Made by a program: the position numbers and the translations under genes
The notes under the pieces: generated by a model
What the model was told of the DNA's origin: nothing
Database searches by the model: none
What the model saw: only the letters and a program-made list of their open reading frames with translations
Origin: Novosphingobium mathurense
Lineage (GTDB): Bacteria > Pseudomonadota > Alphaproteobacteria > Sphingomonadales > Sphingomonadaceae
Direction: 5' to 3'
DNA: 64,000 bases
NCBI RefSeq assembly: GCF_900168325.1
Contig: NZ_FVZE01000001.1
Location: 558,001 to 622,000 of the forward strand
Shown: positions 1-8,677 of the stretch, piece by piece
Position numbering within the stretch: position 1 is the stretch's first letter
Layout of the letters: every line of letters begins with the position of its first letter

Positions 1-1
1 C

Positions 2-643
2 GGGCCGTTCAAGATTCCGTTCCCCACGCGCATGACGGTCGTGCGGCTGGGCGATGGAACCTTGTGGATCCATTCGCCGATTGCGCCGGACGAGGACCTG
101 TTTTCGGCCGTCGATGCCCTGGGGTCGGTGCGACACGTGATTGCGCCGAATTCCATCCATTATTGGTACATGGCCGACTGGCTCGAGCGCTATCCCGGTG
201 CCCGCAGCTATGCCGTCCCCGATCTGGCCACAACGGCCAAGCGCCCCTTCCGGATCGATCATCCGCTGATGGATGGTGCGCGTTTCGCATGGGAAAGCGA
301 AATCGACTGGATCCTGGTGCCGGGCACAAAGGTTAGCGAAGCCGTGTTCCATGTCCCTTCCGCAAGGACGGTGATCCTTGTCGACCTGATCGAGAATTTC
401 GAGGCGGCAAAGCTCTCCAGCCCCTTGATGCGCTTCATGCTGAAGCTCGTCGGCGGCCTCGATCCCAATGGCATGGCGCCACTCGACCTGCGCATGACAT
501 TCCGGCCCAAGCGCAAGCAGGTGCGAGAGCGGTTGCAGCGCGTGGTGGACTGGCAGCCCGAGAAAGTGATCATGGCCCATGGCCGCATCTACGATCGGGA
601 CGGCGCCCAGGAACTGCGCCGTGCCTTTCGATGGGCGATCTGA
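2..643 (+). CDS. DUF4336 family protein, 5' truncated by the window edge
   Basis: The reading frame is open from the first bases (GPFKIPFPTR precedes the first Met at 32), so the true start lies outside the window. The product resembles DUF4336 proteins, which are distant metallo-beta-lactamase-fold relatives of unknown function. Visible family features are PNSIHYWYMADW near the start, the DLIENF segment in the middle and an AHGR near the C-terminus, where family members carry conserved Asn, His and Asp residues. No signal peptide or membrane segment is seen in the visible part. The next gene begins 84 bp downstream on the same strand. The family call is fairly secure; the biochemical role is unknown. 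Confidence 0.7.
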   Translation, partial: GPFKIPFPTRMTVVRLGDGTLWIHSPIAPDEDLFSAVDALGSVRHVIAPNSIHYWYMADWLERYPGARSYAVPDLATTAKRPFRIDHPLMDGARFAWESEIDWILVPGTKVSEAVFHVPSARTVILVDLIENFEAAKLSSPLMRFMLKLVGGLDPNGMAPLDLRMTFRPKRKQVRERLQRVVDWQPEKVIMAHGRIYDRDGAQELRRAFRWAI

Positions 644-727
644 AAAAGCCTCAGGGTCTCCCCGATTTGATCTTGCGCATGGCGACCGATGCCTTCGGCG
701 GCAAGGATGCAAATCGAAAGGGGCCCG

Positions 728-1096
728 ATGATGTCGAAGAGCAATTTCAAGGACTGGCCGAACATGGCCAAAAATCTCAAACCGGCGGTAGGTGAACTCA
801 GGCGCGCGGCGCCAGGACCGATGCAGGCCTTCGCGGACATGGGCAAGGCGGCGCTTCAGCCGGGAGCTCTCGATACAAAGACCAAGGAACTGATTGCCCT
901 GGCGATCTCGGTCGCGGTGCGCTGCGATCCTTGCGTGACCTACCACGCGTCTGCGGCGCAGCGCGCGGGCGCCGGGCGCGATGAAGTGGCCGAGGCGATG
1001 GGGCTGGCTGTCTATATGGGGGCGGGTCCTTCCGCGATGTATGCCGCGCAGGCGCTCGAGGCTTTCGACCAATGGCAGGAAAAGGCAGAGGGCTGA
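728..1096 (+). CDS. carboxymuconolactone decarboxylase (AhpD-like) family protein
   Basis: This is a 122-residue all-helical CMD-domain protein. The motif CDPCVTYH has the CxxC plus distal His arrangement of AhpD-type alkylhydroperoxidases, so a redox or peroxidase-type activity is more likely than true carboxymuconolactone decarboxylation. The start was placed at the ATG at 728 (followed at once by a second ATG) because GAAAGGGG at 716-723 is a good ribosome binding site. An upstream in-frame ATG at 689 has none. The protein has the usual length for a single-domain member. It is followed 38 bp later by a GFA protein on the same strand. The substrate cannot be named. Confidence 0.8.
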   Translation: MMSKSNFKDWPNMAKNLKPAVGELRRAAPGPMQAFADMGKAALQPGALDTKTKELIALAISVAVRCDPCVTYHASAAQRAGAGRDEVAEAMGLAVYMGAGPSAMYAAQALEAFDQWQEKAEG

Positions 1097-1134
1097 CCCT
1101 TTTGCGCGCGGGGCGACTGGTCTAGCTTCAGGGC

Positions 1135-1581
1135 ATGACCAGAACCATGACCGGCGGCTGCCAGTGCGGTCGCATTCGCTATTCCGCGCAGATCGAGAAC
1201 GACGAGGCATACCTGTGCCATTGCCGCATGTGCCAGAAGGCGACCGGCGGGTTTGCCGCTGCCTTCGTGCAACTGGCGACGGCCGGTGTCGTCTGGGATC
1301 ATGAGCCGGAGTGGTACGCCAGTTCCCCGGTGGCACGGCGCCCGTTCTGTTCGCATTGCGGCACGCCGCTGGGCTTCGACTTCATCGAATCGAGCGGGAA
1401 CATGGACCTGACGCTGGGCAGCTTCGACGAGCCGGGATATTTCCGTCCGGTCGCCCATGCCGGCTGCGAAAGCTTGCATGAAAGCTGGCTCGATACCAAG
1501 GACCTGCCACGGCATTACAGCGCGACGACGGAAAGCGTCGCGTCGCGCTGGAAGGCCGCAGGTCTGGAGGTTCCCGAGTGA
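1135..1581 (+). CDS. GFA family (glutathione-dependent formaldehyde-activating-like) zinc protein
   Basis: A 148-residue Mss4/GFA-fold protein. Zinc-binding cysteines are visible as CQC at residues 9-11, CHCRMC at 28-33 and CSHC around residue 76. GGCQCGRIRY at the N-terminus is the family signature. The founding member speeds the joining of formaldehyde to glutathione, but most homologues, and probably this one, have no proven substrate. The stop codon overlaps the GTG start of the following alpha/beta hydrolase (GTGA), so the two genes are translationally coupled. The Fds formate dehydrogenase in this window is about 24 kb away, so a C1-metabolism link is only speculative. Confidence 0.82.
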   Translation: MTRTMTGGCQCGRIRYSAQIENDEAYLCHCRMCQKATGGFAAAFVQLATAGVVWDHEPEWYASSPVARRPFCSHCGTPLGFDFIESSGNMDLTLGSFDEPGYFRPVAHAGCESLHESWLDTKDLPRHYSATTESVASRWKAAGLEVPE

Positions 1582-2333
1582 GCGAATTGCGCAAGGATTA
1601 CATCGAAAGTTTCGGCGGCACGCGTCTGGCGGTTCATACCATCGGGCAGGGGCGCCCGCTGGTGCTGGTCCACGGCCTGTTCTCCAGTGCCGAGGTCAAC
1701 TGGATCAAGTACGGCAATGCGCAAATCCTCGCCGGGGCCGGCTTTGAGGTAATCATGCCCGACCTGCGCGCGCACGGCGAAAGCGAGGCACCGCACGATC
1801 CGCAGGCCTATCCCGAAGACGTACTGGTCGAGGACCTGACGCTGCTGGTCGCCGAACTCGGCCTGTCGGACTACGACCTTGGCGGCTTCTCGCTCGGCGC
1901 GCGCACTTCGGTGCGCGGCGTGCTGGCGGGTCTTTCGCCGCGCAAACTGATCCTTGGCGGCATGGGCCTGTCCGGACTGTCGGGTTGGGCGCGGCGCAGC
2001 GCGCATTTCGTCGATGCCATCGACCGTTTCGGTTCGATCGAGCGGGGAGACCCGGCCTTCATCGCGCAGGCCTTCATGAAGTCGATGAAGATCGACCGGA
2101 TCGCCGCGCGTCTGTTGCTCGGATCGGTCGACGATACTTCTGCCGATGCGATCGCCCGGATCACGATGCCCACGCTGTGCGTATGCGGAAAGGACGACGG
2201 CGACAACGGATCGGCGCAGGAACTGGCCGAGGCGCTGCCGCAGGGGCGCTATGTCGAGACGCCGGGCAATCACATGTCCTCGGTCACCTTCAAGGACATG
2301 GGCCGCGCCATGGCTGAATTCCTCGCCGCGTGA
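1578..2333 (+). CDS. alpha/beta hydrolase
   Basis: A 251-residue alpha/beta-hydrolase with the full set of fold landmarks: oxyanion-hole segment LVLVHGLFSS (residues 28-37), PDLRAHGES, nucleophile elbow GFSLGA with Ser105, an acid in CGKDDGD and the catalytic His in PGNHMSS. The start is a GTG at 1578 that shares bases with the stop of the upstream GFA gene. No signal peptide is seen, so the protein is cytoplasmic. It is probably an esterase or related hydrolase; the substrate cannot be read from the sequence. The gene ends the short run CMD-GFA-hydrolase and is followed by an independently promoted peptidase gene. Confidence 0.85.
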   Translation: MSELRKDYIESFGGTRLAVHTIGQGRPLVLVHGLFSSAEVNWIKYGNAQILAGAGFEVIMPDLRAHGESEAPHDPQAYPEDVLVEDLTLLVAELGLSDYDLGGFSLGARTSVRGVLAGLSPRKLILGGMGLSGLSGWARRSAHFVDAIDRFGSIERGDPAFIAQAFMKSMKIDRIAARLLLGSVDDTSADAIARITMPTLCVCGKDDGDNGSAQELAEALPQGRYVETPGNHMSSVTFKDMGRAMAEFLAA

Positions 2334-2386
2334 GCACGCCTGTCCTGACCCGCTAGGCCAATTCTGGGGGTGATTTTCCTGCTCGG

Positions 2387-2414
2387 TTGAACTTGTGTCG
2401 GGCGCGGCTAGTCT
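2387..2414 (+). promoter_or_regulatory. candidate sigma70-type promoter for the M2 peptidase gene
   Basis: TTGAAC at 2387-2392 and TAGTCT at 2409-2414 are separated by 16 bp, 37 bp ahead of the start codon at 2452. The -10 match is weak, so this is only a candidate. Confidence 0.3.
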
Positions 2415-2451
2415 TGCCCCATCGCAAAATACCGAGAGGCAAAATCCCCCC

Positions 2452-4278
2452 ATGAAATTTGCATCTACCGCATTGGCTGCGCTGGCCGTCAGTCTGGCCG
2501 TTCCGGCCGTGGCAAAGGACGCTGCAGCCGATTATCCGATGACGCCCGATGGCGCCGCCCGGTTCGTCGCGGCTGCCGAAAAGGACCTGTTCGACGCTTC
2601 GGTCGACAATGCCCGGATCAACTGGGTTAATTATACCTACATCACCGAGGATACCGACGCGCTCGTTGCCCAGTCGAACGCGGCGATCACCGAAAAGCAG
2701 GTCGATTATGCGGTCGAGGCTGCGAAGTACGCCAGGGTGCAGGGGCTCGACGCCGATGTCGCGCGCAAGCTGGGCGTCCTGCGCCAGGGCATTGTCCTGC
2801 CCGCACCGACCACGCCGGGCGCTGCCGACGAACTGAGCGCGATCACCACGCGCCTGTCCTCGACTTACGGCAAGGGGAAGGGCGCGCTCGACGGCAAGCC
2901 GATCAACGGTTCGGACATCGAGGCCGAGATGGGCAACCTCGACCATACCCCGGCCGAATACGCCGAGATGTGGGAGAGCTGGCACGACAATGTCGGCAAG
3001 CCGATGAAGGACGACTACGCCAAGATGGTGACCATCGCCAACGAAGGGGCGAAGGAGCTTGGCTATTCCGACGTCGGCGCGATGTGGCGTTCGGGCTACG
3101 ACATGACGCCGCAGCAGTTTTCGGCCGAAACCGAACGGCTGTGGCAGGAAGTGAAGCCGCTTTACCTCGCGTTGCACACTTACGTGCGCCACAGGCTCAA
3201 CGCCAAGTACGGCGACCGGGTCCAGCCCGACACCGGGCCGATCCGTGCCGACCTGCTGGGCAACATGTGGGCGCAGGAATGGGGCAACATCTATCCGCTG
3301 GTGGCACCGCAGGGCGCAGGCGACCTGGGCTACGACATCGGCGACCTGCTCAAGGCCAAGGGCAAGACTCCGCTCGACATGGTGAAGACGGGAGAGGGCT
3401 TCTATTCCTCGCTCGGCTTTGCGCCGCTGCCGGACACGTTCTGGACCCGCTCGATGATCACCAAGCCGCGCGACCGCGAAGTGATCTGCCACGCTTCGGC
3501 ATGGGACGTCGACAACAAGGACGACATCCGCATCAAGATGTGCACCAAGGTGAACTCGGACGACTTCGTCACGATCCACCACGAACTGGGGCACAATTAC
3601 TACCAGCGGGCCTATAACAAGCAGCCCTATCTCTACCTCAACGGCGCCAACGACGGCTTCCACGAGGCAATCGGAGACTTCATCGCGCTCTCGATCACGC
3701 CGCAGTACCTCGTCGACATCGGCCTGCTCGACAAGAGCAAGGTCCCGAGTGCGGACAAGGACATCGGCCTGTTGCTGCGTCAGGCGATGGACAAGGTGGC
3801 CTTCCTGCCCTTCGGCCTGCTGATCGACCGCTGGCGCTGGGGCGTCTTCGACGGTTCGATCCGGCCCGCAGATTACAACAAGGCATGGACCGACATGCGG
3901 CTCGAGTATCAGGGTATCAAGCCGCCTGTGGATCGCCCAGCCGATGCCTTCGATCCCGGCGCGAAGTACCATATCCCGGGCAATACGCCCTACACGCGTT
4001 ACTTCCTTGCCCGCATCCTCCAGTTCCAGTTCTATCAGGCGGCGTGCCAGCAGGCAGGCTGGAAGGGGCCGCTGCATCGCTGCAGCTTCTACGGCAACAA
4101 GAAGGTTGGCGAGAACCTCGACCGCATGCTGGAGATGGGCATGTCCAAGCCCTGGCCCGAGGCGCTCAAGGCTTTCACCGGTTCGAGCAAGATGAGCGCG
4201 AAGCCGATGCTTGAGTATTTCGCTCCGCTCAAGAAGTGGCTGGACGAGCAGAACAAGGGCCAGAAGCAGGGTTGGTAA
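2452..4278 (+). CDS. M2 family peptidyl-dipeptidase (ACE-like metallopeptidase)
   Basis: A 608-residue zinc peptidase of the angiotensin-converting-enzyme family, which removes C-terminal dipeptides. The zinc site is intact: HEXXH at residues 377-381 (HELGH) and the third ligand Glu405 in GFHEAIGDF, with the 24-residue spacing seen in ACE. The N-terminus from Met at 2452 is a typical Sec signal peptide (about 21 residues, ending AVPAVA), placing the enzyme in the periplasm. In-frame Met codons further upstream would spoil the signal peptide, so 2452 is preferred. Its natural substrate is unknown; peptide scavenging is the likely role. The gene is monocistronic and converges on amn. Confidence 0.92.
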   Translation: MKFASTALAALAVSLAVPAVAKDAAADYPMTPDGAARFVAAAEKDLFDASVDNARINWVNYTYITEDTDALVAQSNAAITEKQVDYAVEAAKYARVQGLDADVARKLGVLRQGIVLPAPTTPGAADELSAITTRLSSTYGKGKGALDGKPINGSDIEAEMGNLDHTPAEYAEMWESWHDNVGKPMKDDYAKMVTIANEGAKELGYSDVGAMWRSGYDMTPQQFSAETERLWQEVKPLYLALHTYVRHRLNAKYGDRVQPDTGPIRADLLGNMWAQEWGNIYPLVAPQGAGDLGYDIGDLLKAKGKTPLDMVKTGEGFYSSLGFAPLPDTFWTRSMITKPRDREVICHASAWDVDNKDDIRIKMCTKVNSDDFVTIHHELGHNYYQRAYNKQPYLYLNGANDGFHEAIGDFIALSITPQYLVDIGLLDKSKVPSADKDIGLLLRQAMDKVAFLPFGLLIDRWRWGVFDGSIRPADYNKAWTDMRLEYQGIKPPVDRPADAFDPGAKYHIPGNTPYTRYFLARILQFQFYQAACQQAGWKGPLHRCSFYGNKKVGENLDRMLEMGMSKPWPEALKAFTGSSKMSAKPMLEYFAPLKKWLDEQNKGQKQGW

Positions 4279-4284
4279 GTTCTG

Positions 4285-4317
4285 AGCCGCTCCGACAGCA
4301 TTGCTGCCGGGGCGGCT
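4285..4317. terminator. bidirectional stem-loop between M2 peptidase and amn
   Basis: AGCCGC at 4285-4290 pairs with GCGGCT at 4312-4317, with an inner CAGC/GCTG stem and a short T run (TTTC) on the plus side. It lies between convergent genes and can serve both. Confidence 0.6.
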
Positions 4318-4333
4318 TTCCCCATGATCCGGA

Positions 4334-5764
4334 TCAGCGGAATGGCGGTTCGTTAAAGGCGCGCAACTTGCGGCTGTGAAGGCGGTCGCCTTCCGAGCGC
4401 AGCAGGTCGCAGGCCTCAAGGCCGATCTTGAGGTGACCGGCGATGGCTTCCTCGTAGAAGCGGTTGGCCTGTCCCGGCAGTTTCAGTTCGCCGTGCAACG
4501 GCTTGTCGGACACGCACAGCAACGTGCCGTAAGGGACGCGGAAGCGGTAGCCTTGCGCACTGATCGTGGCACTTTCCATGTCGATGCCGATGGCCCGCGA
4601 AAGGCTGAAACGATGCGCCGATGCGGCGTAGCGCAATTCCCAGTTGCGATCGTCGGTCGTGACGATGGTGCCAGTGCGCATGCGCTTCTTCAGGTTCGAT
4701 CCGCCTTCGCCGCTGACCGTCTCGGCTGCCGTGGCCAGCGCCTGCTGGACTTCTGCAATGGCCGGGAGGGGAATCTCGGGCGGCAGTACCGGGTCGAGCA
4801 CGTGATCGTCGCGCAAGTAGGCATGGGCCAGCACGTAGTCGCCGATGCGCTGGCTTTCGCGCAGGCCGCCGCAGTGGCCGATCATCAGCCAGGCTTCGGG
4901 GCGCAGTACGGCCAGGTGGTCGGTGATCGTCTTGGCGTTCGAAGGGCCGACGCCGATGTTGACGAGCGTGATGCCCGAGCGGTCCTCGCGGATCAGGTGA
5001 TAGGCCGGCATCTGGTGGCGACGCCATGCCGTGTCCGACAGGCGCTGGCGGGCATTGTCCACCGCCGCGTCAAGATAGAGCCCGCCGGCTCCCGAAAGGG
5101 CGACATAGCCGTCGCTCCCGATCATCCGACCTGCCCAATCAACGAATTCATCGACATAGCGGTGGTAGTTGGTGAAGAGGATGAAGCGCTGGCAGTGTTC
5201 CGGGCTGGTGCCGGTATAGTGTGCCAGGCGTGCCAGGCTGAAGTCTGTGCGCAGACCGTCGAACAGCGCGAGCGGAAGCGGATCCTCGGGCGCGAAGAAG
5301 TCGATGCCGTCGGCGATCTCGTCACCGATCATCGCCAGATCGGTGCTCGGGAAGTGGCAGGCCAGTTCCTGCGGCGTGACCTGCCCGACCGAAATCCCGT
5401 CGAGGACATAAGGGAAAGGGATTTCCTGTGCCGAGCGCGAGACTTCGACCTCGATCTCGTACTCGCCGTCCAGCAGTGAGAGCTGTGTCGAAAGATAGTC
5501 GCGGAACAGGTGGGGCCGGGTGATCGTGGTAACGTAAGTGCCGGGCTGTGCAAGACGGCCGAACGCCCGTGAATAGACGGCGCCGCGTTCCTTGCCGCCA
5601 TAGGTGATCCGCAGTTCCGGATAGCACCATTGCCGGTCAGCACGGCGCTCCGGCGGGGGCAGGGTTCCGGTCTTGACGAAGGCTTCGATGTCGGATCGGA
5701 GGCAGGCGATGGCGGCCTCGTAAGTGCGATTCAGGTGTTCAAGGGTCTGTTTTATCTTGTCCAT
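4334..5764 (-). CDS. amn: AMP nucleosidase
   Basis: A 476-residue enzyme that hydrolyses AMP to adenine and ribose 5-phosphate. The N-terminal half matches the AMP-nucleosidase-specific domain, and the C-terminal half is the PNP/UDP-phosphorylase fold. Visible landmarks are GVGPSNAKTITDHLAVLRP, MIGHCGGL, the purine/ribose-binding IDMESATISAQGY and the CVSDKPLHGE segment. The length is the usual one for bacterial Amn. The ATG at 5764 is the first in frame after a divergent intergenic region shared with nothing obvious. The gene is cytoplasmic and appears monocistronic; it ends at a hairpin shared with the M2 peptidase. Confidence 0.93.
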   Translation of the reverse strand: MDKIKQTLEHLNRTYEAAIACLRSDIEAFVKTGTLPPPERRADRQWCYPELRITYGGKERGAVYSRAFGRLAQPGTYVTTITRPHLFRDYLSTQLSLLDGEYEIEVEVSRSAQEIPFPYVLDGISVGQVTPQELACHFPSTDLAMIGDEIADGIDFFAPEDPLPLALFDGLRTDFSLARLAHYTGTSPEHCQRFILFTNYHRYVDEFVDWAGRMIGSDGYVALSGAGGLYLDAAVDNARQRLSDTAWRRHQMPAYHLIREDRSGITLVNIGVGPSNAKTITDHLAVLRPEAWLMIGHCGGLRESQRIGDYVLAHAYLRDDHVLDPVLPPEIPLPAIAEVQQALATAAETVSGEGGSNLKKRMRTGTIVTTDDRNWELRYAASAHRFSLSRAIGIDMESATISAQGYRFRVPYGTLLCVSDKPLHGELKLPGQANRFYEEAIAGHLKIGLEACDLLRSEGDRLHSRKLRAFNEPPFR

Positions 5765-5845
5765 TGCCCAAAATTACGCCGTTGGTGTTGCAGCACAAGG
5801 GCACTTGGACAGGTCCGCCATGCATAATGGCTGCGCGCAAAAGGA

Positions 5846-5879
5846 AAGGCCCCCGCTTCGTTGCCGAAGCGAGGGCCTT
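5846..5879 (-). terminator. Rho-independent terminator of the rpsF-rpsR-rplI operon
   Basis: AAGGCCCCCGCTTCG and CGAAGCGAGGGCCTT form a 15 bp stem with one mismatch and a 4-base loop. On the minus strand a T-rich tail (TTTCCTTTT) follows it, about 35 bp beyond the rplI stop. Confidence 0.88.
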
Positions 5880-5914
5880 CAAACCTTGTGACGCGTAGTC
5901 GTCGAAGGTCAGGC

Positions 5915-6523
5915 TCAGGCCTGCTCTTCGCCTTCTGCCGCAGCCGCCTCTTCGGCTTCCTCGGTCACGATCTCGCCGGGCTCGGCATTCGGATCGTAAG
6001 CCTCGGTGAAGCCTGCGGTGTCCTGTTCGAACATCGCAGCCATGACGTCGACGCCCTGCGACTGCAGTTCGGCTTCGTCCGGCGAGCGGGCAACGTTCAC
6101 CTTGACGTTGACAGCGACTTCCGGGTGGAGGCTGACGCGAACGTCGAAGATGCCGAGCGTCTTGATCGGGCGTTCGAGCACGATCATCTGCTTGCTGACT
6201 TCGGCGCCGTCGGCGTTGAGGGCTTCGACGATGTCACGCACCGAGACCGAACCGTAGAGCTGGCCCGAGTTCGACGAGGCGCGGATCAGGACGACCTGCT
6301 TGCCTTCGACGTTCGACGAGTGCTGTTCGGCGGCCGAACGCTTTTCGGCGTTCTCGGCTTCGATCTTCGCGCGGTTGGCTTCGAAGACCTTCTTGTTGGC
6401 GTCGTTGGCGCGCAGCGCCTTCTTGTTCGGCAGCAGGTAGTTGCGCGCGAAGCCGTCCTTGACGGAAACGACGTCGCCGATGTTGCCGAGCTTTTCGACG
6501 CGTTCGAGGAGGATGATATCCAT
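5915..6523 (-). CDS. rplI: 50S ribosomal protein L9
   Basis: A 202-residue L9 that binds 23S rRNA. The N-terminal domain begins MDIILLERVEKLGNIGDVVSVKDGFARNYLLP-type, the diagnostic L9 start, followed by the long helix (KKVFEANRAKIEAENAEKR) and the C-terminal domain ending near residue 150. It then continues with about 40 residues rich in Glu and Ala. E. coli L9 has 149 residues; such acidic tails occur in sphingomonads and relatives. It is the third gene of rpsF-rpsR-rplI, 14 bp after rpsR, and is followed by a strong terminator. Confidence 0.97.
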   Translation of the reverse strand: MDIILLERVEKLGNIGDVVSVKDGFARNYLLPNKKALRANDANKKVFEANRAKIEAENAEKRSAAEQHSSNVEGKQVVLIRASSNSGQLYGSVSVRDIVEALNADGAEVSKQMIVLERPIKTLGIFDVRVSLHPEVAVNVKVNVARSPDEAELQSQGVDVMAAMFEQDTAGFTEAYDPNAEPGEIVTEEAEEAAAAEGEEQA

Positions 6524-6537
6524 GGGGCTAACCTCCC

Positions 6538-6762
6538 TTACTTGACGATGAAGGGCAGCAGGCCGATGTGCCGGGCGCGCTTGATCGCCTGGCTCAGTTC
6601 ACGCTGCTTCTTGGCGGAAACCGCAGTGATGCGGCTCGGAACGATCTTGCCACGCTCGGACATGAAGCCCTGGAGCAGACGGACGTCCTTGTAATCGATC
6701 TTCGGCGCGTTCTTGCCCGAGAAGGGGCAGGACTTGCGGCGACGGAAAAATGCACGTGCCAT
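6538..6762 (-). CDS. rpsR: 30S ribosomal protein S18
   Basis: A 74-residue basic protein that pairs with S6 in the platform of the small subunit. The family core is plain: [15 protein letters not shown] at the start, then [47 protein letters not shown] sequence. It starts 3 bp after the rpsF stop and ends 14 bp before rplI, in the conserved order of this operon. Confidence 0.97.
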   Translation of the reverse strand: MARAFFRRRKSCPFSGKNAPKIDYKDVRLLQGFMSERGKIVPSRITAVSAKKQRELSQAIKRARHIGLLPFIVK

Positions 6763-6765
6763 GGA

Positions 6766-7128
6766 TCAGTTCCCCTCGCGTTCGCGGCGGCGACGGTTGT
6801 CGCGGTCCGACTTGCGCATCATGACCGACGGACCAGCTTCATGCTCGTCGACGCGGATGGTCATGTAGCGGATGACGTCTTCGTTGATGGCGGTCTGACG
6901 CTCGAGCTCGGCGACGGTGTCGCCGTTGGCTTCGATGTTCAGCATCACGAAGTGAGCCTTGCGGTTACGCTTGATCTTGTACGCGAGGTTCTTGAGGCCC
7001 CAGGTCTCGGTCTTGGTGACCTTGCCCTGGTTCGACTCGACGATCTCGGTAGCGGCGGCGGCCAGCGCATCAACCTGCGACTGGCTGAGATCCTGGCGCG
7101 CCAGGAAAATGTGCTCGTAAAGCGGCAC
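6766..7128 (-). CDS. rpsF: 30S ribosomal protein S6
   Basis: A 120-residue S6 that binds 16S rRNA together with S18. The protein begins (V/M)[15 protein letters not shown], so translation starts at a GTG (7128-7126). AAGGACG at 7134-7140 provides the ribosome binding site 5-6 bases upstream. An open frame reaching to 7299 with an upstream ATG is not supported, since that extension is Arg/Ser/Gly-rich and unlike S6. The C-terminus carries the usual Arg-rich tail ([16 protein letters not shown]). It is the first gene of the operon; its promoter should lie in 7130-7320. Confidence 0.95.
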   Translation of the reverse strand: MPLYEHIFLARQDLSQSQVDALAAAATEIVESNQGKVTKTETWGLKNLAYKIKRNRKAHFVMLNIEANGDTVAELERQTAINEDVIRYMTIRVDEHEAGPSVMMRKSDRDNRRRREREGN

Positions 7129-7329
7129 AGCAGCGTCCTTTATCTGTCCTAACCGATCGCTGGCTTGTCCGCGGGATTGCGGGGCCCCTCCGGCTTTCTT
7201 CAAACTTCCACGCGATCCTTGGCGGAATGGCGCGGAAGCGGGGCCCTTAGCCGATCTGCGGGCAATTGCAAGCGCAATAGGCAAAATCCGCCTCATCATG
7301 CCGGCGTCTTCGCGGCAATGCCTGTCGGC

Positions 7330-8550
7330 TCAGCTCATTGCCAGCACGAGGTTCCTGACCTGGGGATAGACCTGCCGTTCCCAGCGCGAACCGGAAAAGA
7401 TGCCGTAGTGGCCGACGCCGGGCTGCAGGTGATGGCGCTTGAGGTGCGGGCGTAGGCTGGAGCACAGGAAATGCGCGGCGGCGGTCTGGCCGACGGCGCA
7501 GATGTCGTCACGCTCTCCCTCCACGGTCAGCAGGGCGGTCTTGCGGATGGCTGAACAGTCGACGAGGCGGCCGCGGTGTTCCAGTTCACCTTTCGCGAGC
7601 AGGGCTCGCTGGAAGACCTTGTCGATGGTTTCGAGATAGAATTCGGCGGTGAGATCCAGCACGGCGAGATATTCGTCGTAGAATTCGACGATCTTGTCCG
7701 CTTCCAACTGCTCCAGGTCGGCGATGTGCTGGTAGAGCTTGCGGAACTGTCCGAAGTGGCGGTCCTGGTTCATCGCCATGAACGCCGAGAGCTGGACGAA
7801 GCCGGGATAGACCTTGCGCCCGGCACCCTTGTAGCGCCACGGGACCGGGTAGATCAGGTTGTCCTCGAACCAGGAATAGGGGTGGCCGGTCGCCAGTTCG
7901 TTGACGACCGTCGGCGATTCGCGGGTGTCGATCGGGCCGCCCATCAGCGACATCGAGCGGGGCTGGCAGGGGTCGTCGTTCTGGGCCATCACCGCCACGG
8001 CGGCGAGAACCGGGACGCAGGGCTGGCAGACGGCAAGGACATGCGCGCCCTGGCCCAGTTCCTGAAGGAAGCGGATCACGTAGTCGACATATTCGTCGAA
8101 GCCGAACGCGCCATCGCTTACCGGAACGTCGCGGGCATTCTTCCAGTCGGTGATGTAGACGTCGTGATCGCGCAGCAGGGTTTCGATCGTGCTGCGCAGA
8201 AGCGTAGCGAAGTGGCCGGACAGCGGCGCGACGACGAGGATCTTGGGTTGCGGCGCGACGACTTCGTCCTTGGCGAAGTGCAGCAGGTTTCCGAAGGGCA
8301 AGTCCAGAGCCACTTCCTCGCGCACCGACACCTCGCGATTGCCGGAGATAATTCGGCTGATGCCGTAAGGCGGTCGATGATGGGTAATCGCGGTCGTGTT
8401 GAACACTTCCGCAAGTGCGAAGAGGCGCCGCGTCATCGGTTCGGCTGACGCATGTCCGAGGAACCTGTTGCGGAAGCTGGTGGCCAGCAGCGAACCCATG
8501 CGCGCCGGTGCAAGAATGTCGCAATACGCCTGGTAAGCATGGTAAAGCAT
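7330..8550 (-). CDS. phaZ: intracellular polyhydroxyalkanoate depolymerase
   Basis: A 406-residue intracellular PHA depolymerase that mobilises stored poly(3-hydroxybutyrate) granules. The family pattern is intact: the N-terminal LYHAYQAYCDILAPAR, and the nucleophile region AVCQPCVPVLAAVA at residues 173-186, in which a Cys replaces the usual Ser, as in Ralstonia PhaZ1. A C-terminal His follows in QPGVGHYGIFSGSRW. There is no signal peptide, as expected for the intracellular class. The gene is divergent from a glutathione transferase (127 bp between starts) and appears monocistronic. No PHA synthase lies in the window. Confidence 0.92.
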   Translation of the reverse strand: MLYHAYQAYCDILAPARMGSLLATSFRNRFLGHASAEPMTRRLFALAEVFNTTAITHHRPPYGISRIISGNREVSVREEVALDLPFGNLLHFAKDEVVAPQPKILVVAPLSGHFATLLRSTIETLLRDHDVYITDWKNARDVPVSDGAFGFDEYVDYVIRFLQELGQGAHVLAVCQPCVPVLAAVAVMAQNDDPCQPRSMSLMGGPIDTRESPTVVNELATGHPYSWFEDNLIYPVPWRYKGAGRKVYPGFVQLSAFMAMNQDRHFGQFRKLYQHIADLEQLEADKIVEFYDEYLAVLDLTAEFYLETIDKVFQRALLAKGELEHRGRLVDCSAIRKTALLTVEGERDDICAVGQTAAAHFLCSSLRPHLKRHHLQPGVGHYGIFSGSRWERQVYPQVRNLVLAMS

Positions 8551-8677
8551 TGCTTGCGTCTACCCCCTTTAGCGATGCCCGGACCCTTTCTGGCTCCGGA
8601 ATCGCATTCGCGCTGGATTCATGCTGCGCTGCATCATAAACATATGCAAGCGAAAGCAGGCATTGGAGGCGGCGACC